A DNA stretch of 64,000 nucleotides, taken from NCBI GenBank assembly GCA_033964015.1, contig CM066918.1, positions 29,223,387 to 29,287,386 of the forward strand, given 5' to 3'. The notes under the pieces are model-generated. The model did not search any database. It was given only the letters and a program-made list of their open reading frames with translations, and was not told the origin of the DNA. Made by a program: the position numbers and the translations under genes. Below, piece by piece: positions 48,401-59,600 of the stretch (position 1 is its first letter; each line of letters opens with the position of its first letter). This DNA comes from Scolanthus callimorphus. Taxonomy: Eukaryota; Cnidaria; Anthozoa; Actiniaria; Edwardsiidae.

Positions 48401-51400
48401 CCTCTGTCCATGAACTCTTGCTGATATGAGGATTCAAGTGATTGTGCCACCTGAAAATAACACATTTTGTACTCATCAGTTCAGTAAATAATCAAAATGG
48501 CAACTTCATTAGCATGTTAATTGTAGTGCTAAATTCTTACAGAAACCACAAATCACTAACAAAATAGGTATTAAACTTACCTCTCACGACACTGTTTTCC
48601 AATGCGCCCCTTCAGATGTTGGGCAATAAGAGACCACTTTTTAGGACCATATTTATTGACAAGCTCTACCACCTTTTCATCCTCCTAGAAAATCCATCAT
48701 TTCACATTGCAGTTAGATTCTAATTCTGTATTTCCACACTCCAAATGTTGGATAACAGAACAACAGAACAACAGCTTTTTGCCATAAGGCTCTTTTCTAG
48801 AGTGACAACTGACCAAAAATTCAAAATGATCATAATTCCCATCACTCAGAATATCTCAAGTATTTCAAATACTTTATTCGTCAATATTCGTCAATGAACT
48901 CCCTTTGAACCAAGATTTCTTAAACTTATTGACAATCCCTACCCTTCAGATTTGCAAAATTCTGTCCATTAGGTAGTAAGATACCCACTTTGAGTTTTCA
49001 ACCATCTTTGCCACTTAAACTCTCCCAGTCATTTCCATTAGAAGAGAGTTCACCCTAAATGTTGATGGCCCAAACTGCCCAAGAATTGTGTAATTCTCAA
49101 GATCATTGGTCACTTCTGTTATATGAGCTATATTGCACATTTTGGTGAGGAGTCAACTGCAGAGTTATGGCAGCCCATGGATGGCTAAAATAGTGAGATG
49201 GAAGGAGCTGAAAATTCAGGAGCAGGTGAAAAGATTTTCAGGAATTGCCTACCTCCCCCCCCCCCCAAAAAAAAAGGAGAACATAGTAGCTGAGATAGGG
49301 TGCACAAGGTATGACAATAAGGCAAAGCCAGAAATCTTGAAACTCTATGAAGCGAGATGTGTTGTTTGTTCCTGCTACTTGAAAAAAAGCCTGATCCCTC
49401 TAGTTGGCAGTGACTAGATTTCACCTACTATATTTCTCCCAAGGCTTTCCTTAAACCCATCCAAACCCATCCAAACACATTTATTCTTTTCAAACAATCT
49501 TCAAAACTCACCTCTTTAGTCCATGGCCCTTTGATAAGTTCAGGGTTCAACACCTTGTGCCATCTTTGCTGACATTGTACATCTGTACGGTCTGAAAACT
49601 GGCTGGCAATGTCCTTCCAATTATCAGTTCCAAGGTCTAGGGCAAGCTCTTTTAATTTCTCATCCTATTGGGCAACAGAGAAATAAAGGGCTTGGTAAAA
49701 ATTGTATGTAATCTACCTGTAATTTGATTTTCCATGCATTTACAAGGCTCCAGATTACACCTGATACCTACCAGGATGATATAATTAAACCTATATATTT
49801 GAAATGCCCATTTAAGGTAGTTCACACTAGCAAAACAATAGTATCATATAACTGTAAGGAAAATGCCAATATATAGCATAGACTGTGTAGCACTAATGGT
49901 ACATAGATAAAATATATAACATTTGGAATATAAAGCACTAAAATATATAACAGATTTTTTGTAGCTCCTGTCACTTCATCAGTGTAACAGATAAAACTCA
50001 ATAATTGTAAGCCTTTCAGCTCTAGTATCATTGCTGTCCTTCAAATCCATCCAGTCATAAGGAAAAAGAAACTCTTAATCCTTACAGCTATGCAATTATG
50101 ACGCTCTTATTTTTGCTAGACAGTAACTAAAATGTTGAAGCTTGGCATGCCCATTATGTTATTGACATTACTTCCAAACCTTTTCCAATCTTTATTTCAT
50201 TATGTTTTAGGTATTTTGAATTTACACACAAAACACACAAAAGAAAACATGAAATCAACAACACAAATACAGTCAACATGGAAGGCTCATTGGCTCTTTT
50301 TTTACTTCACTTTTCATATTTCAATACATTCTTCTGAATATGTTGTTTGAAACATTACTTCCAAGCCTTGATATACATTGGTATAGTGTAATTTTTAGTT
50401 CCTTATTACATGCTGTCCACCACAATGCAGTTGGAGAGAGTGAATTTGGTGTGCAGCTATATGTTTAGCTCTCATTTTGCATAAATTAACAGTTTACTGT
50501 AACCTTTACAGGAATCCTCTTTAGAAATGCTTTTTGCTGGACACCAAATCTGTTTTGTACTAGCATGGCTCTTGATAAAAATTCTGCAACAAGCAAATGC
50601 GTAAAATTCTTACAAATTACAGAGAAGAATCGTAACACTGTAGAATTTGACATTTGATGAGCCTTTTTAGTTCATGGAAAGTTCATAAGAGAAAAACAGC
50701 TACTGAGGCAAGCTGCAGCCCAAAGCAGACAACAGCAGAGATGCCAACTCTTGCACATTTTACAGGATTTGATAGAAACATTGTAGTTTCACAGTATGTG
50801 GGGCTCCTTAATACATATAAAAATACTTATAGGAAAGGAATTAATAAAAGAAATTATTTTCTATTTTTTAAATAGAATATATGGACAGAATAAAATAAAC
50901 TCTATGCTGTTTTGGTAGCCTAAAAGAGCAGGCTGAAAAATATTTAATGCTTCATAAATTGCTACCTGTCACAGCAGTAAATCTAACAGTAATAAATCAA
51001 ATGCAACACAAAACAAATGCTCTCATTGGCTATTTTATCAAGCAACAACAAATAATCAATGACTATATAAATTCAAATTGAACTTGCTTCACTGGAATCG
51101 CACATTTCAATATTCTATTTGCAAATTACCCTGTGATAGTGAGATAAATAGCAGGTTTTAGGATCTGTTAGACCCTAATTGACTTTCTATTTGAAAGTGT
51201 GTGAAATTATAATTTTGACCTGAAGTATTTGAAGCTGGAAATGATGCACAGCAGAATAATTTTTGTTTTTTTCATGAATAAACTAAACAATCTTATGAAG
51301 CTAAGTCAATTTTTAAACTTTGTCTGGTGGCTTGGGTCTCTGGTTTATAGAGCTATGTTTGTTTTCGTCATCTTTACAATATTAAACACATTATTCCTCG

Positions 51401-53654
51401 TATCTCTTTAAAGATATGCACAACGGATCTTAAATGTAAAAGTTTCAATTGTTGTGGCGGAGATAAAAAGGAAAAATTTCGCCATTTAGGTATACTTTCC
51501 TTGCACTCCTAAACGGTTTCGCCGCAAACACATCGGCGTCCGTAAATTAACCCTTCGCCCTTTAGACATAATTTATGCGAAAACTAAGAGCACACAAGAT
51601 CTCGGGGCTTTACACGATTCGAATCAATGCTTTGCAAACGCGAGCTGAATTTTTAAACATCTTAGCATAAGTGAACAGAAAGCGATTCTATCTATATTAA
51701 AGAGCTTCTTTCGCTTAAAAAGTGTGCAGCTCAGGGTGGATCGCAATGGGGAATATTATTCCTTGTGTTGAAGCGCTTGGAACACAACACCGTGTATTGT
51801 ATAGAATTCCATAAATTTGCACTCATTTAGAAGTTGTACTTTTCGCTGATCGTCGCGTGTAGCCCTTTATTCGCGAAGATTTCACATTTCAGGCATCTCA
51901 ATCGGTTTTTGACGGTTTCTAGCGTGATTGCGCACCAAAAACATGGCATAACGGCTTGCTTTTTGGACTTGCGCATCCAGCTATATATAGTCATGCTGGT
52001 CGTTCAACGGACATTCGAGATTCAAATGTGAATCTAAAACTCTAACCCCACGCAGACGATGGCAGTCTGCGAACTCAACCATAAGTGAACAGTTGTCGAC
52101 TCGAAAGCACGCGAAAACAATGTTTCCCGCGAAATCCATCCAAGGAGCACTTCGATATCTACCGTGAAAGAGCTGAGAAGGATTTCAATGAAAATTTTTA
52201 AATAATCGTGTTGTTACGCTTCGCTGGAAGCTCAATCGTGAAACAACAAATGGTACCGAAACCGACAGTCCCGCATAGCACAGCAACCAATAACACGCAT
52301 AAAATCCACGCACTTCTGAATAAAATAAATCTACTTTAGGAAACTCAAGGTTATCTGCAATCATAAAGACTAGTTCATTGTACCCAGCAAACGTCGTACG
52401 CTAACGGATCCCTTACGCATCGGTTAAAGCATTTACCTCTTCTTTCGTCCATCGACCTTTGTTGATTTTCTTTTTCTTTCGGTACGATCGCTGCCCGTCG
52501 CTGCTCTCATCTTCAACTTGAATATTGTAGTCGCTGTGGAAGAAAGGGAAATATCACTTAAAACGAGCCATTCCAGCTGCAAATACGCAATTATTAGGCT
52601 CAGATCTGCGTGAACAAGGGCTTTCTTTGACCCCATGATCCACACAACTCGCACCGCAAAGAAATAACTACACAAAGCCTGGGGTTTGAGGCCGTCGAAA
52701 GCTCACCTAGCTGCAACGGACTCTGCTGCCTTAAGCAAAAGCAACATAGTGCCTTTGAAAGGCAAATCTCATTCTAAGAACTTTCAGAGGTTAGATAAGG
52801 TGCTTGTTAGGTAATTGCGATCGTGGGTTTGCGAAAAAAATACCCCTCAGACGCGAGAAGCGACGCATAAGAGCGTTTGCACGTGTTAGCGCGTAACTCG
52901 GGTCCCCGGATGTTCATTTTCAGGCCACAGCCACGGGATCGCTTTGCAAACTACAAAATCCAAAACAGAAAACCTTCAGCAAACTGAAAGCCACTAAATA
53001 ACCGAAAGCAATTTAAAATGCCGATTAAAAGAATCAATACGTGGTTGGAGATAAATCTAAAGGGATAGCAAAGAGATCGGTAACTGGTCCCGTGTTTGAT
53101 CAATAAATCGGCCTCAGCGATCGATACATTTCACCTCGCCATAATTATTTCTCTCCCGATACCTTAAATTTCTGCTTTTGCGCTCTTAATTTTAAGAGGT
53201 TATTAAAATAAGTCACCAAGGACTTCAGGATGATTTTTACAGATGCCAGACTCTATAATGTGTAGCGTATGTTCGCTTGATCGTGTGCTAGAATTCATAA
53301 TATTGACCAGCATGGATAGTTTTACTTAGTTACAACACTCGCGATACAGTCAAAGAAATCACATTTCTGGAGAACATGGTGTCGATCTAAAGGACTAAGC
53401 CCTCAATTTAAGATCCTTTATATGTTGGGAAATCTTCGGAAGGCTTTGTAGGGAAATCAAAGGTATATATTCGGGAAATAAGGCGATTCAAAAACTTGAA
53501 AATCTCTCGATCACAAAATGGCGGGGAATTCATGACGACAAAAATCGCGCCATCACTTCGTCTTCATCTGTTCAAAGTGCCAAAAAAGTGGCTTATTGAT
53601 TCACTGTATACTGTTAAATCAGTTTACTCACCGGTAAAGGAAGCCTGCCGCCAT
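42473..53654 (-). CDS. MYBL2-like: Myb transcription factor, B-Myb type, complete 14-exon gene
   Basis: Coding exons, 5' to 3': 53632-53654 (or the alternative 52707-52747), 52437-52533, 49512-49664, 48581-48684, 48322-48450, 47414-47507, 46946-46988, 46366-46725, 45871-45919, 45164-45248, 44663-45001, 44057-44308, 43732-43866, 42473-42610. All junctions are GT-AG and in phase. The product is 666 aa (672 with the alternative start). R1 (GRWTKEEDEKLKEL, DNWKDIA, QQRWHKVLNP), R2 (GPWTKEEDEKVVEL, KKWSLIA, RERWHNHLNP) and R3 (SSWTEDEDKLIYEA, NKWAEIA, IKNHWNST) keep the DNA-contacting tryptophans. The C-terminal half keeps STPPTILRR, NETPIKSLPFSPSQF and the last-exon WEQVACGKTPDQQ. This is the pattern of animal B-Myb, a nuclear activator of G2/M genes with the MuvB complex. 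Vertebrate A-, B- and c-Myb arose from such a single gene. The exon-11 acceptor at 45001/45002 was chosen because it alone keeps the frame. Confidence 0.93.
47190..47350. repeat. Dispersed repeat in a Myb intron
   Basis: Diverged copy of 21330-21503: GGCAACCAAAATTTGAGAG, then ATCTTTCTATGTTCAGTTGA and ATTGCTTTTTGGTGAC. It lies within the intron between 46988 and 47414. Confidence 0.5.
47683..47837. mobile_element. hAT-like MITE in a Myb intron
   Basis: The ends CAGGGGTGTAGCCAGG and CCTGGCTACGTCGCTG resemble the CAGGGGCGTAGCCAG terminal repeat of hAT-type elements. C-rich inner segments. No intact target duplication is seen, because a second MITE abuts its right end. Confidence 0.7.
47838..48065. 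mobile_element. MITE of the TTAAAGAGCC family in a Myb intron
   Basis: Inverted ends AAAGAGCCCGTGTCAGCCAC and TGGCGGCTGACACAGGCTCT. It is the uninterrupted counterpart of the element at 15220-16197. Confidence 0.75.
49665..52436 (-). other. Myb intron of 2.8 kb
   Basis: Lies between the exon ending TKEE and the exon beginning DEKLKEL. Largely AT-rich, with no recognised element or internal exon. 51440-52400 is more CG-rich and could hold regulatory sequence (inference from composition only). Confidence 0.5.
52707..52747 (-). other. Alternative first coding exon of Myb
   Basis: An ATG at 52747 opens MLLLLKAAESVAA and ends GCTAG/GTGAGC with the same phase as the 53632-53654 exon, so either can join 52533. 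Directly upstream of the ATG is the palindrome GCCTTTGAAAGGC, containing TTTGAA, the core of the cell-cycle homology region. Which start is used cannot be decided from sequence. Confidence 0.4.
53632..53654 (-). other. Preferred first coding exon of Myb
   Basis: ATG at 53654 encodes MAAGFLY and ends CG/GTGAGT, a strong donor in phase with the second exon. It lies about 145 bp downstream (minus strand) of the CCAAT pair, the usual distance for a transcript starting in between, and its ATGGCGGCA context is typical of animal first exons. Confidence 0.5.
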
Positions 53655-53780
53655 TTGGAGGGTTTCTTTGCTCGATTTCCTGGGCAAAAACCCGAAGGCG
53701 CGTAAACTTGGCCTCGATCGTCTTCCAGGGTTTATTGTCACGAAGTGATAGTTGATCGCATTGACACTTCAAATCGTCCG

Positions 53781-53840
53781 CCAATAATCTCAACGCTGAT
53801 TGGCTGGAGCCGACGTCATGTGGGTTTTGATTGGTGGATT
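53781..53840 (-). promoter_or_regulatory. Promoter-like region with paired CCAAT boxes and a CRE-like site
   Basis: On the minus strand CCAAT boxes lie at 53830-53834 and 53799-53803, exactly 31 bp apart, with GACGTCA between. A further CCAAT in the other direction is at 53781. NF-Y sites at 31-33 bp spacing are characteristic of vertebrate G2/M promoters (family knowledge). Use in this gene is inferred. Confidence 0.5.
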
Positions 53841-54563
53841 TAATTCAAACCATCTTATCAATGCACGCTTGATCGGAGGCTATTGTGGTCTTCGTAAAAT
53901 TTTTGCGCCAAGACAAATTTATTTATTTCTTTTCTCTTTATTTAAATGCAGGACAATAGCTTTCATATCCAAGATAACTTATTTACAAAACTTATAAACA
54001 AAATGTTTTGCTTTCATTAAAATAAAGCAATCTCTCGGATTTAGCGTGGAGTGGCTCTGGCTCGGACTGTTTGCAGCGTTACCATTTTTATAGTGAAATT
54101 GGAAATATTTTTATATGAATGTCGAAAATAGTTCGAATGTTATAATGAAAGCGCATCCTTCTGTCAGGAAGAGTTTTTAACTTCCCACACGAAAACCAAA
54201 TAACTTATTTCTTTTTATTGATGTATATATAGAGTGAGAACATGCCAATGTTATATTTGTATTCAAAGAAGAAGGCTGGTTTGGCCAGCCGAAATGATAA
54301 AACTATATTCCCTACGTTGTGTCGACTTTTCCTGAAAAATGTTTTAGAATTATACCATGGGCAGGAAAGAGAATAAAAAATTCCAATGGCAAAGGCCTAG
54401 CTCCCCCCCCCCCCCCCCCCCCCCCCCCCAGCTCTCCCGCCAAGTAAATTTAATTTAAATCTCGACCCAGGCCCCTTTGGCCAAGGAAAAACAAAATGGC
54501 GACCAATTGGGAGAACGATGTTTCTCGAACATCTGCAAGTTTTGGTGAATTTTCCTGATACAT
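53841..54563. other. Intergenic with a long C run
   Basis: C run at 54402-54429. Nothing else identified. Confidence 0.4.
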
Positions 54564-54865
54564 ATTTAACAATTAGACCTCAAGGCCGAATGTGCTATGA
54601 TGAATAGACCATGAGGCCGAAGGCCGAATGGTCTATTGATATCATAGCACATGAGGACGAGAGGTCTAATTGTTTTAGTATAAATCAACTAGTTGGTTGG
54701 TTTTGGCAATGAATTCCATTATTTTATGTTGAAAAAATAATGTTTTCTTTCAAAGAAAGGTGGTGGTTTTGCCTGGCACGGTCTATCACTAATAGACCAT
54801 TGTAGCTCAGCCAATCAGAATGCAGGATTTGTAATAGACCATTAGTTTTTATACTAAAGTGATAT
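54564..54865. repeat. Inverted-repeat element around AGGCCGAA motifs
   Basis: AACAATTAGACCTC and GAGGTCTAATTGTTTTAGTA pair over 54567-54680, with ATAGACCAT...ATGGTCTAT inside. The TAGACCATTAGTTTTTATAC end near 54835-54862 may close a 300-bp element. A related piece, GCCAATCAGAGTGCAGGATT, is at 41277. Confidence 0.5.
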
Positions 54866-54959
54866 AGCCTATGCAAAAGCCCATTTTATATTTGATATGC
54901 GAGCCCTGCAAGGCTGGACTAAACTAAAAAAACCCTGGTAAAAGAAAAACAAAGGTTAA

Positions 54960-55075
54960 TTTAGGCCTAGGGCATACGTCGAATTATGGTCGCATCGATA
55001 TTAAATGCATTCGACGCGATGCCCTAGGCCCAGAAACATATAAAGTTATATGTTTCTGCTAGGCCTTAATGTCCT
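54960..55075. repeat. Double hairpin
   Basis: GGCCTAGGGCATACGTCGAA pairs with TTCGACGCGATGCCCTAGGCC-type sequence, followed by a second small stem AACATATAAAGTTATATGTT. Confidence 0.55.
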
Positions 55076-55311
55076 CTATTCGGTCAGTGAGCTGTAAGAT
55101 AATTATTCTGTTTCTGTCCAGGTACTCATTATCATAATACGCTTCATTGGGTACGCACGTTAAAGAGCCCTCTGCTAGCAGGGAAATTATTATGCAGGCA
55201 TCCTTTTAGTAATTTTGTTTTATCTACCTCCACATAGTAATCTGAGATTGAACGTATCAAGATTGATCTGGAGGCCCTCACAGCCCTCCTTTGAAACGCT
55301 CATTGGAAAAC

Positions 55312-55442
55312 TTAAGGTCTGGTTTCCGCCCATATAGTCGTACTGCCGCATCAGTCGACCGTGAACAATGGAAATTGGAATTATTTTGTTTCACGGTTGA
55401 CTGATACGACAGATAAGACTATATGGAAACTAGGCTTAAAAA
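55312..55442. mobile_element. MITE, about 130 bp
   Basis: TAAGGTCTGGTTTCCGCCCA pairs with ACTATATGGAAACTAGGCTT; GTCGACCGTGAACAATGG pairs with GTTTCACGGTTGACTGA. Confidence 0.65.
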
Positions 55443-55534
55443 GCATTCCCTCCGCAAGCTGGCTGTCTATTCCCTGGGCAAGGCCTTTTCATGCATAATT
55501 TTTTCTGTCGTTGTTTTCGTCTCTCTTTTACTAT

Positions 55535-55745
55535 CATTTCGGTGTCTCAGATCTCAAGAAAGTCGAGATCCTTTGTTCTGTACTCGCTTTCTGATTGGCT
55601 TACTTTTTACAAAATGGCCCGGTTGACGTAGTCGCACAGTAAAATGTCCTCCAGCAAACAGTCAATGTATGGGAAAATTTCCCGAGAAAGGGGTGCCCCG
55701 GCCCCCTGTGCCCCCCCCCCCTCCCCTGGCTACGCCCCTGCTTTA
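55535..55745. repeat. Dispersed repeat plus a hAT-like end
   Basis: 55545-55640 (AAGAAAGTCGAGATCCTTTG, AAAATGGCCCGGTTGACGTA) recurs inverted at 59988-60085. It is followed by CCCCTGGCTACGCCCCTG at 55724-55741, the inverted end of a CAGGGGCGTAGCC-type element whose other end was not found. Confidence 0.55.
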
Positions 55746-56602
55746 CTTTAAGTCAAAATACTTTCTACTGTTAGAACATTTCTATGTTATTCCCTCCATG
55801 CTATGTTATTCCCTCCATCATAACAAAGGGCAAGATGGCCGCCAACAAAAGAAAATTGTGGCGTCTTTTCAAACTTGAATTTTGAGATGTTCCCCTACTT
55901 CGATTAAATGGGACTTTTAGTATGTTGTTTTTAAGGGTATTTGGGACAGGATTATGAAAGAAAACTTTTGTTGCAATTACTTTTAGGTCAAACCGTAAAA
56001 TGACTGGACTATTATGTTTCATCCTGTCTTTTCTTAACGAATATTATTGACTCTTATATGTCAAAAACCGAATTTATGTTGATTTGTTCTAGGCAAAAAT
56101 CATTCTCGAACCCAGAGCTCGCGCTGAATCCTCGTGCCCAGAATCCGTCATCTTTTGGCCGGCGGCAAGATTCGAGGCTCTGGGGGAGCATGGGCGGTAG
56201 ATCAAGATTATACAGAAAATAAATATACGAAGTACAATAATATGAACGGACCCCCCTTGTACAACTTCCGTCTGTGAACTCACCCAACGTTATGTGGTGG
56301 AAACGTTTTCAAAAGAATATAGACATCGTTGCACCGCAACCATGTCCGTGTTGCGCGATCATTTGTATAAAACTTCTTTGTATGATATCTTGTATTATAT
56401 TTCTACATTTCGAGATCAACAACGTTACACGTGTGCCTCTTTCCAACCAACATGTTCTACAACGTTTTTATTTAATAATTAGACTACTCGTTTCGAGTTT
56501 TCCGCTATGGGTCAGTATGGAAAAAAAAAACAAATTCCTACAGGCACGACGTATTGCTAGTCCAGGTTCCTGCCTTTGCTATCCTGGTAAAACAATATTT
56601 AC

Positions 56603-59600
56603 CGAGCAAAAGATCGTTTTCGCAGTGCCTTCTCAGTTCTGCCTCAATAAAGAGTCCACTCAGGGAGGCCATCGTCGTACCAGGGCCACTTCCGCCATAA
56701 ACTATTGCCATGGCAACACCCTTGTCTACTGGAGCTTCAAACATATCTGCTGCGTTCAGAATCTGATGAACCATGATTTCGCCCATCAGAACGCCCTGGA
56801 CGAAGGATAAACCTAGCACTATATAAACTGAAGGAATAAATCGATACCACGAGGCAAAAATGCACAAGAAAACTTGCAAAACTATGAGGAATACCAGGGG
56901 GGGTACGCAGCTCCCTTTGATCTTGCCGCTTTTTCCGTCACGATGATACCTCCGAGCTGAAAAACTGTCAATCAAAATAAATTGGATACTGCGCATGCGC
57001 AAGTGCATGATTCTAGAACGCCAACGGCCGCCATATTGGAAAGTGAAGAAAGGGAGGATTTTAAAGGCTCTTTTGAACCGAAAACTTGTGTTATATTTGA
57101 TTTGTAGTAACCGAGTCTTTAGGTTATTACGTTCTCCTCGTACAAGATGATGTAAAAGATGGAGAAGAGAATTACTCTGTTGAATTTCGCTCGTTTTTTC
57201 GGGATGGTTCTGGAACTGAAAGGAGATAAGACGGAGTCGGAGGGCGTTTGCCTTGTAATAAAGTAAAATATGGAATGTCAGAACAACTCTACGCCACAGT
57301 ATTTGTACGGGACTCGTTGCACAGGTACCGGTGAAGATTTCTCCTCATATTATTTGACATTTTGCACTTGTGAGGGCCCTGCCCTTCGTGACTTTATGAA
57401 ACTTCTAAAGCGAGAAAACAAGGAAATCTCAAATAAAACAAGGAAAAAAAACTTGCAGTCACTCATTTCAAAGATTGAAAGTGCTGGTGTGTTGTTGGAG
57501 ATTTTATTTTCGTGTGCTACATCCTTGCAACACTGTATCACGGGGTAAAGTTTGCGAGCAGTTATTTCAGTTGCCACTGCGGTTTTGTTCGGCGTTTTTG
57601 ATTTATGCGAGTCGCAGGAGAAATGCATTTGTTTGATAGAGAAAAGCGCACAGTTCACAGTGGCACCAAAAATCAAGGAATTTTTTTATAAAAACACCAG
57701 AGAAGGGCTTCCCAAATTTTTGGGTTAGGGATCTTTTAGGTGAAAAAAAAAACACTAACAACCTCCTGGCTTTTAAGCCGGAGACAGACTAGAATCTTGA
57801 ACCATATCCCTTACCAAACTCAGATTCTTTTGATTCTAGTAAAAAAGAGCATGTGTGTGCCACTGACTAGGAAGCGGCCCAATCATAAGCCATAGTCAGA
57901 CATTCAAATGAAAAATGGCACATTCAACAAGCACATTTCTGTGCCCTTCGGTCCATTACCTAGTCCAGTCCCTGAACTCTCCTTTGTGGCTACATCCGCA
58001 ATGGAAGAAGAGCCACCTAGTGGAATCCCATTTGCGTAACCCATTATTATTGTTAATATTATTATTATTGTTGACTGTGGTTGTCGAAAAAACCTTTGTA
58101 TGCACATGCACTAAGAATTCGTTTTTTTTTGTTAGTGCACATGATCCAAATACTGTTGTTGGAAATTGGTTGTTGGCTACATGAATTTTGTCCATCAAGA
58201 TAGGATGCCCTTGTGACCGCAACCACAAAAATTCAACAAGCAATCTCCAACAGCGGTATTCGGATCATGCGCCCTAACAAAAAACACCAAGTTCTTGGTC
58301 AGATCTAGCCTATGCGCATACAAAGATTTCTGGACTCTCCTTTCTGAGACCACATGCAACAATGGAGCCGCGAAGGAGAGTTCAGGGACTGGACTATCCG
58401 TTAGCTTGTTGGAAAATCAGTGATCTGTATCATATTGGGATGATGTCATCTACAGAAGTGATGAGAAAAATGGAAAATGGAGAAAATTCATGCAACACTG
58501 TATTCAAAAGTTTATTTCAAATTTCTTGATGGGTCTTTTAGTTATAAAATCTGTTTGAGCCATTATTTGGTATCTTTTAGGGGTGAAACTGTACATTCCC
58601 AATTGTGGTAACAAAAACAAGTCCCCTTCTCACTCTTGTTGAAAACTGTGATAATTGACCAAAATTCCACAGATCATATGATCCACTGCAGCATGTTGAG
58701 AGGTCAACCACAGCAGAGCACACTATTTCACAGTGAGCTCAAGAAGCATAATATTATGAACTGTCTGAAATGGTGGACTTCTTTTTTAGCAATGGAATAC
58801 TGAATGAAAATTACTATTTTAACAATTAGCTGCCGAAGGCGACATGATTATTGGCAAATAGTCACCAACATAAAGTTGAGGTTCTATTTTCTGATAATCA
58901 CAGAGCCTGAGGCGACTGATTGTTTTAGTATAATTTCTCAAGTGATTCAAGGTTTTTGGACAAATAGAAGCTTGTTTTGGGGGATTTTTTCACAATCATA
59001 GCAAAACTTGTACATGCACTCCCAATCTTTTGCAAGAGAAAACAAACCTCTTGATCAATCAGTGGCTGAATTTCTTATAATCACTTGAGTAATTATACTA
59101 AACTAATTTATTTGGTATCAAAAGCCAAAGATAGAAACCATGTGGATCCCACATACCAGTTGTCTGTAATCTGGTGTCTTGACTGACAATAAAATTGCAA
59201 ATGGAAAGGTTATGAAGCAGTGAGGAAGTGTTTGCCGCTGCATTCTTGGACCCTTGTTGAAGAGCAGAAATACAAAGGCAACCTCATGTCCCATAATTTA
59301 GCCCAACAATAGGTTGCAGCCCCTCCTATGCTAGTAGGATTAAAAGATTTTGACCTCCCCCTGACTATGACCCGAATGATGATGCCACCAGTATCAGAGA
59401 TGAATCTATCAGTTCAAATGATGACAACAGTGATACCCACTCTGATTTAAGTGACTCAGAAGAAGCATTTAACAAAAATCTGATCAGACACATTCTGCAA
59501 GACAAACATTTGTCAGTTTTTCTAAGAAGTCTACTAGCAGGTGATTTTACACATCAGTAGCATCATTTCTAGTGTAACATCTAAAAAAGCTTATACGAAA

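Noticed and set aside
56274..56810. 178-aa plus-strand frame
   Set aside because: Lies antisense to the CLN3-like exon; no domain, and the minus-strand reading has clear family similarity.
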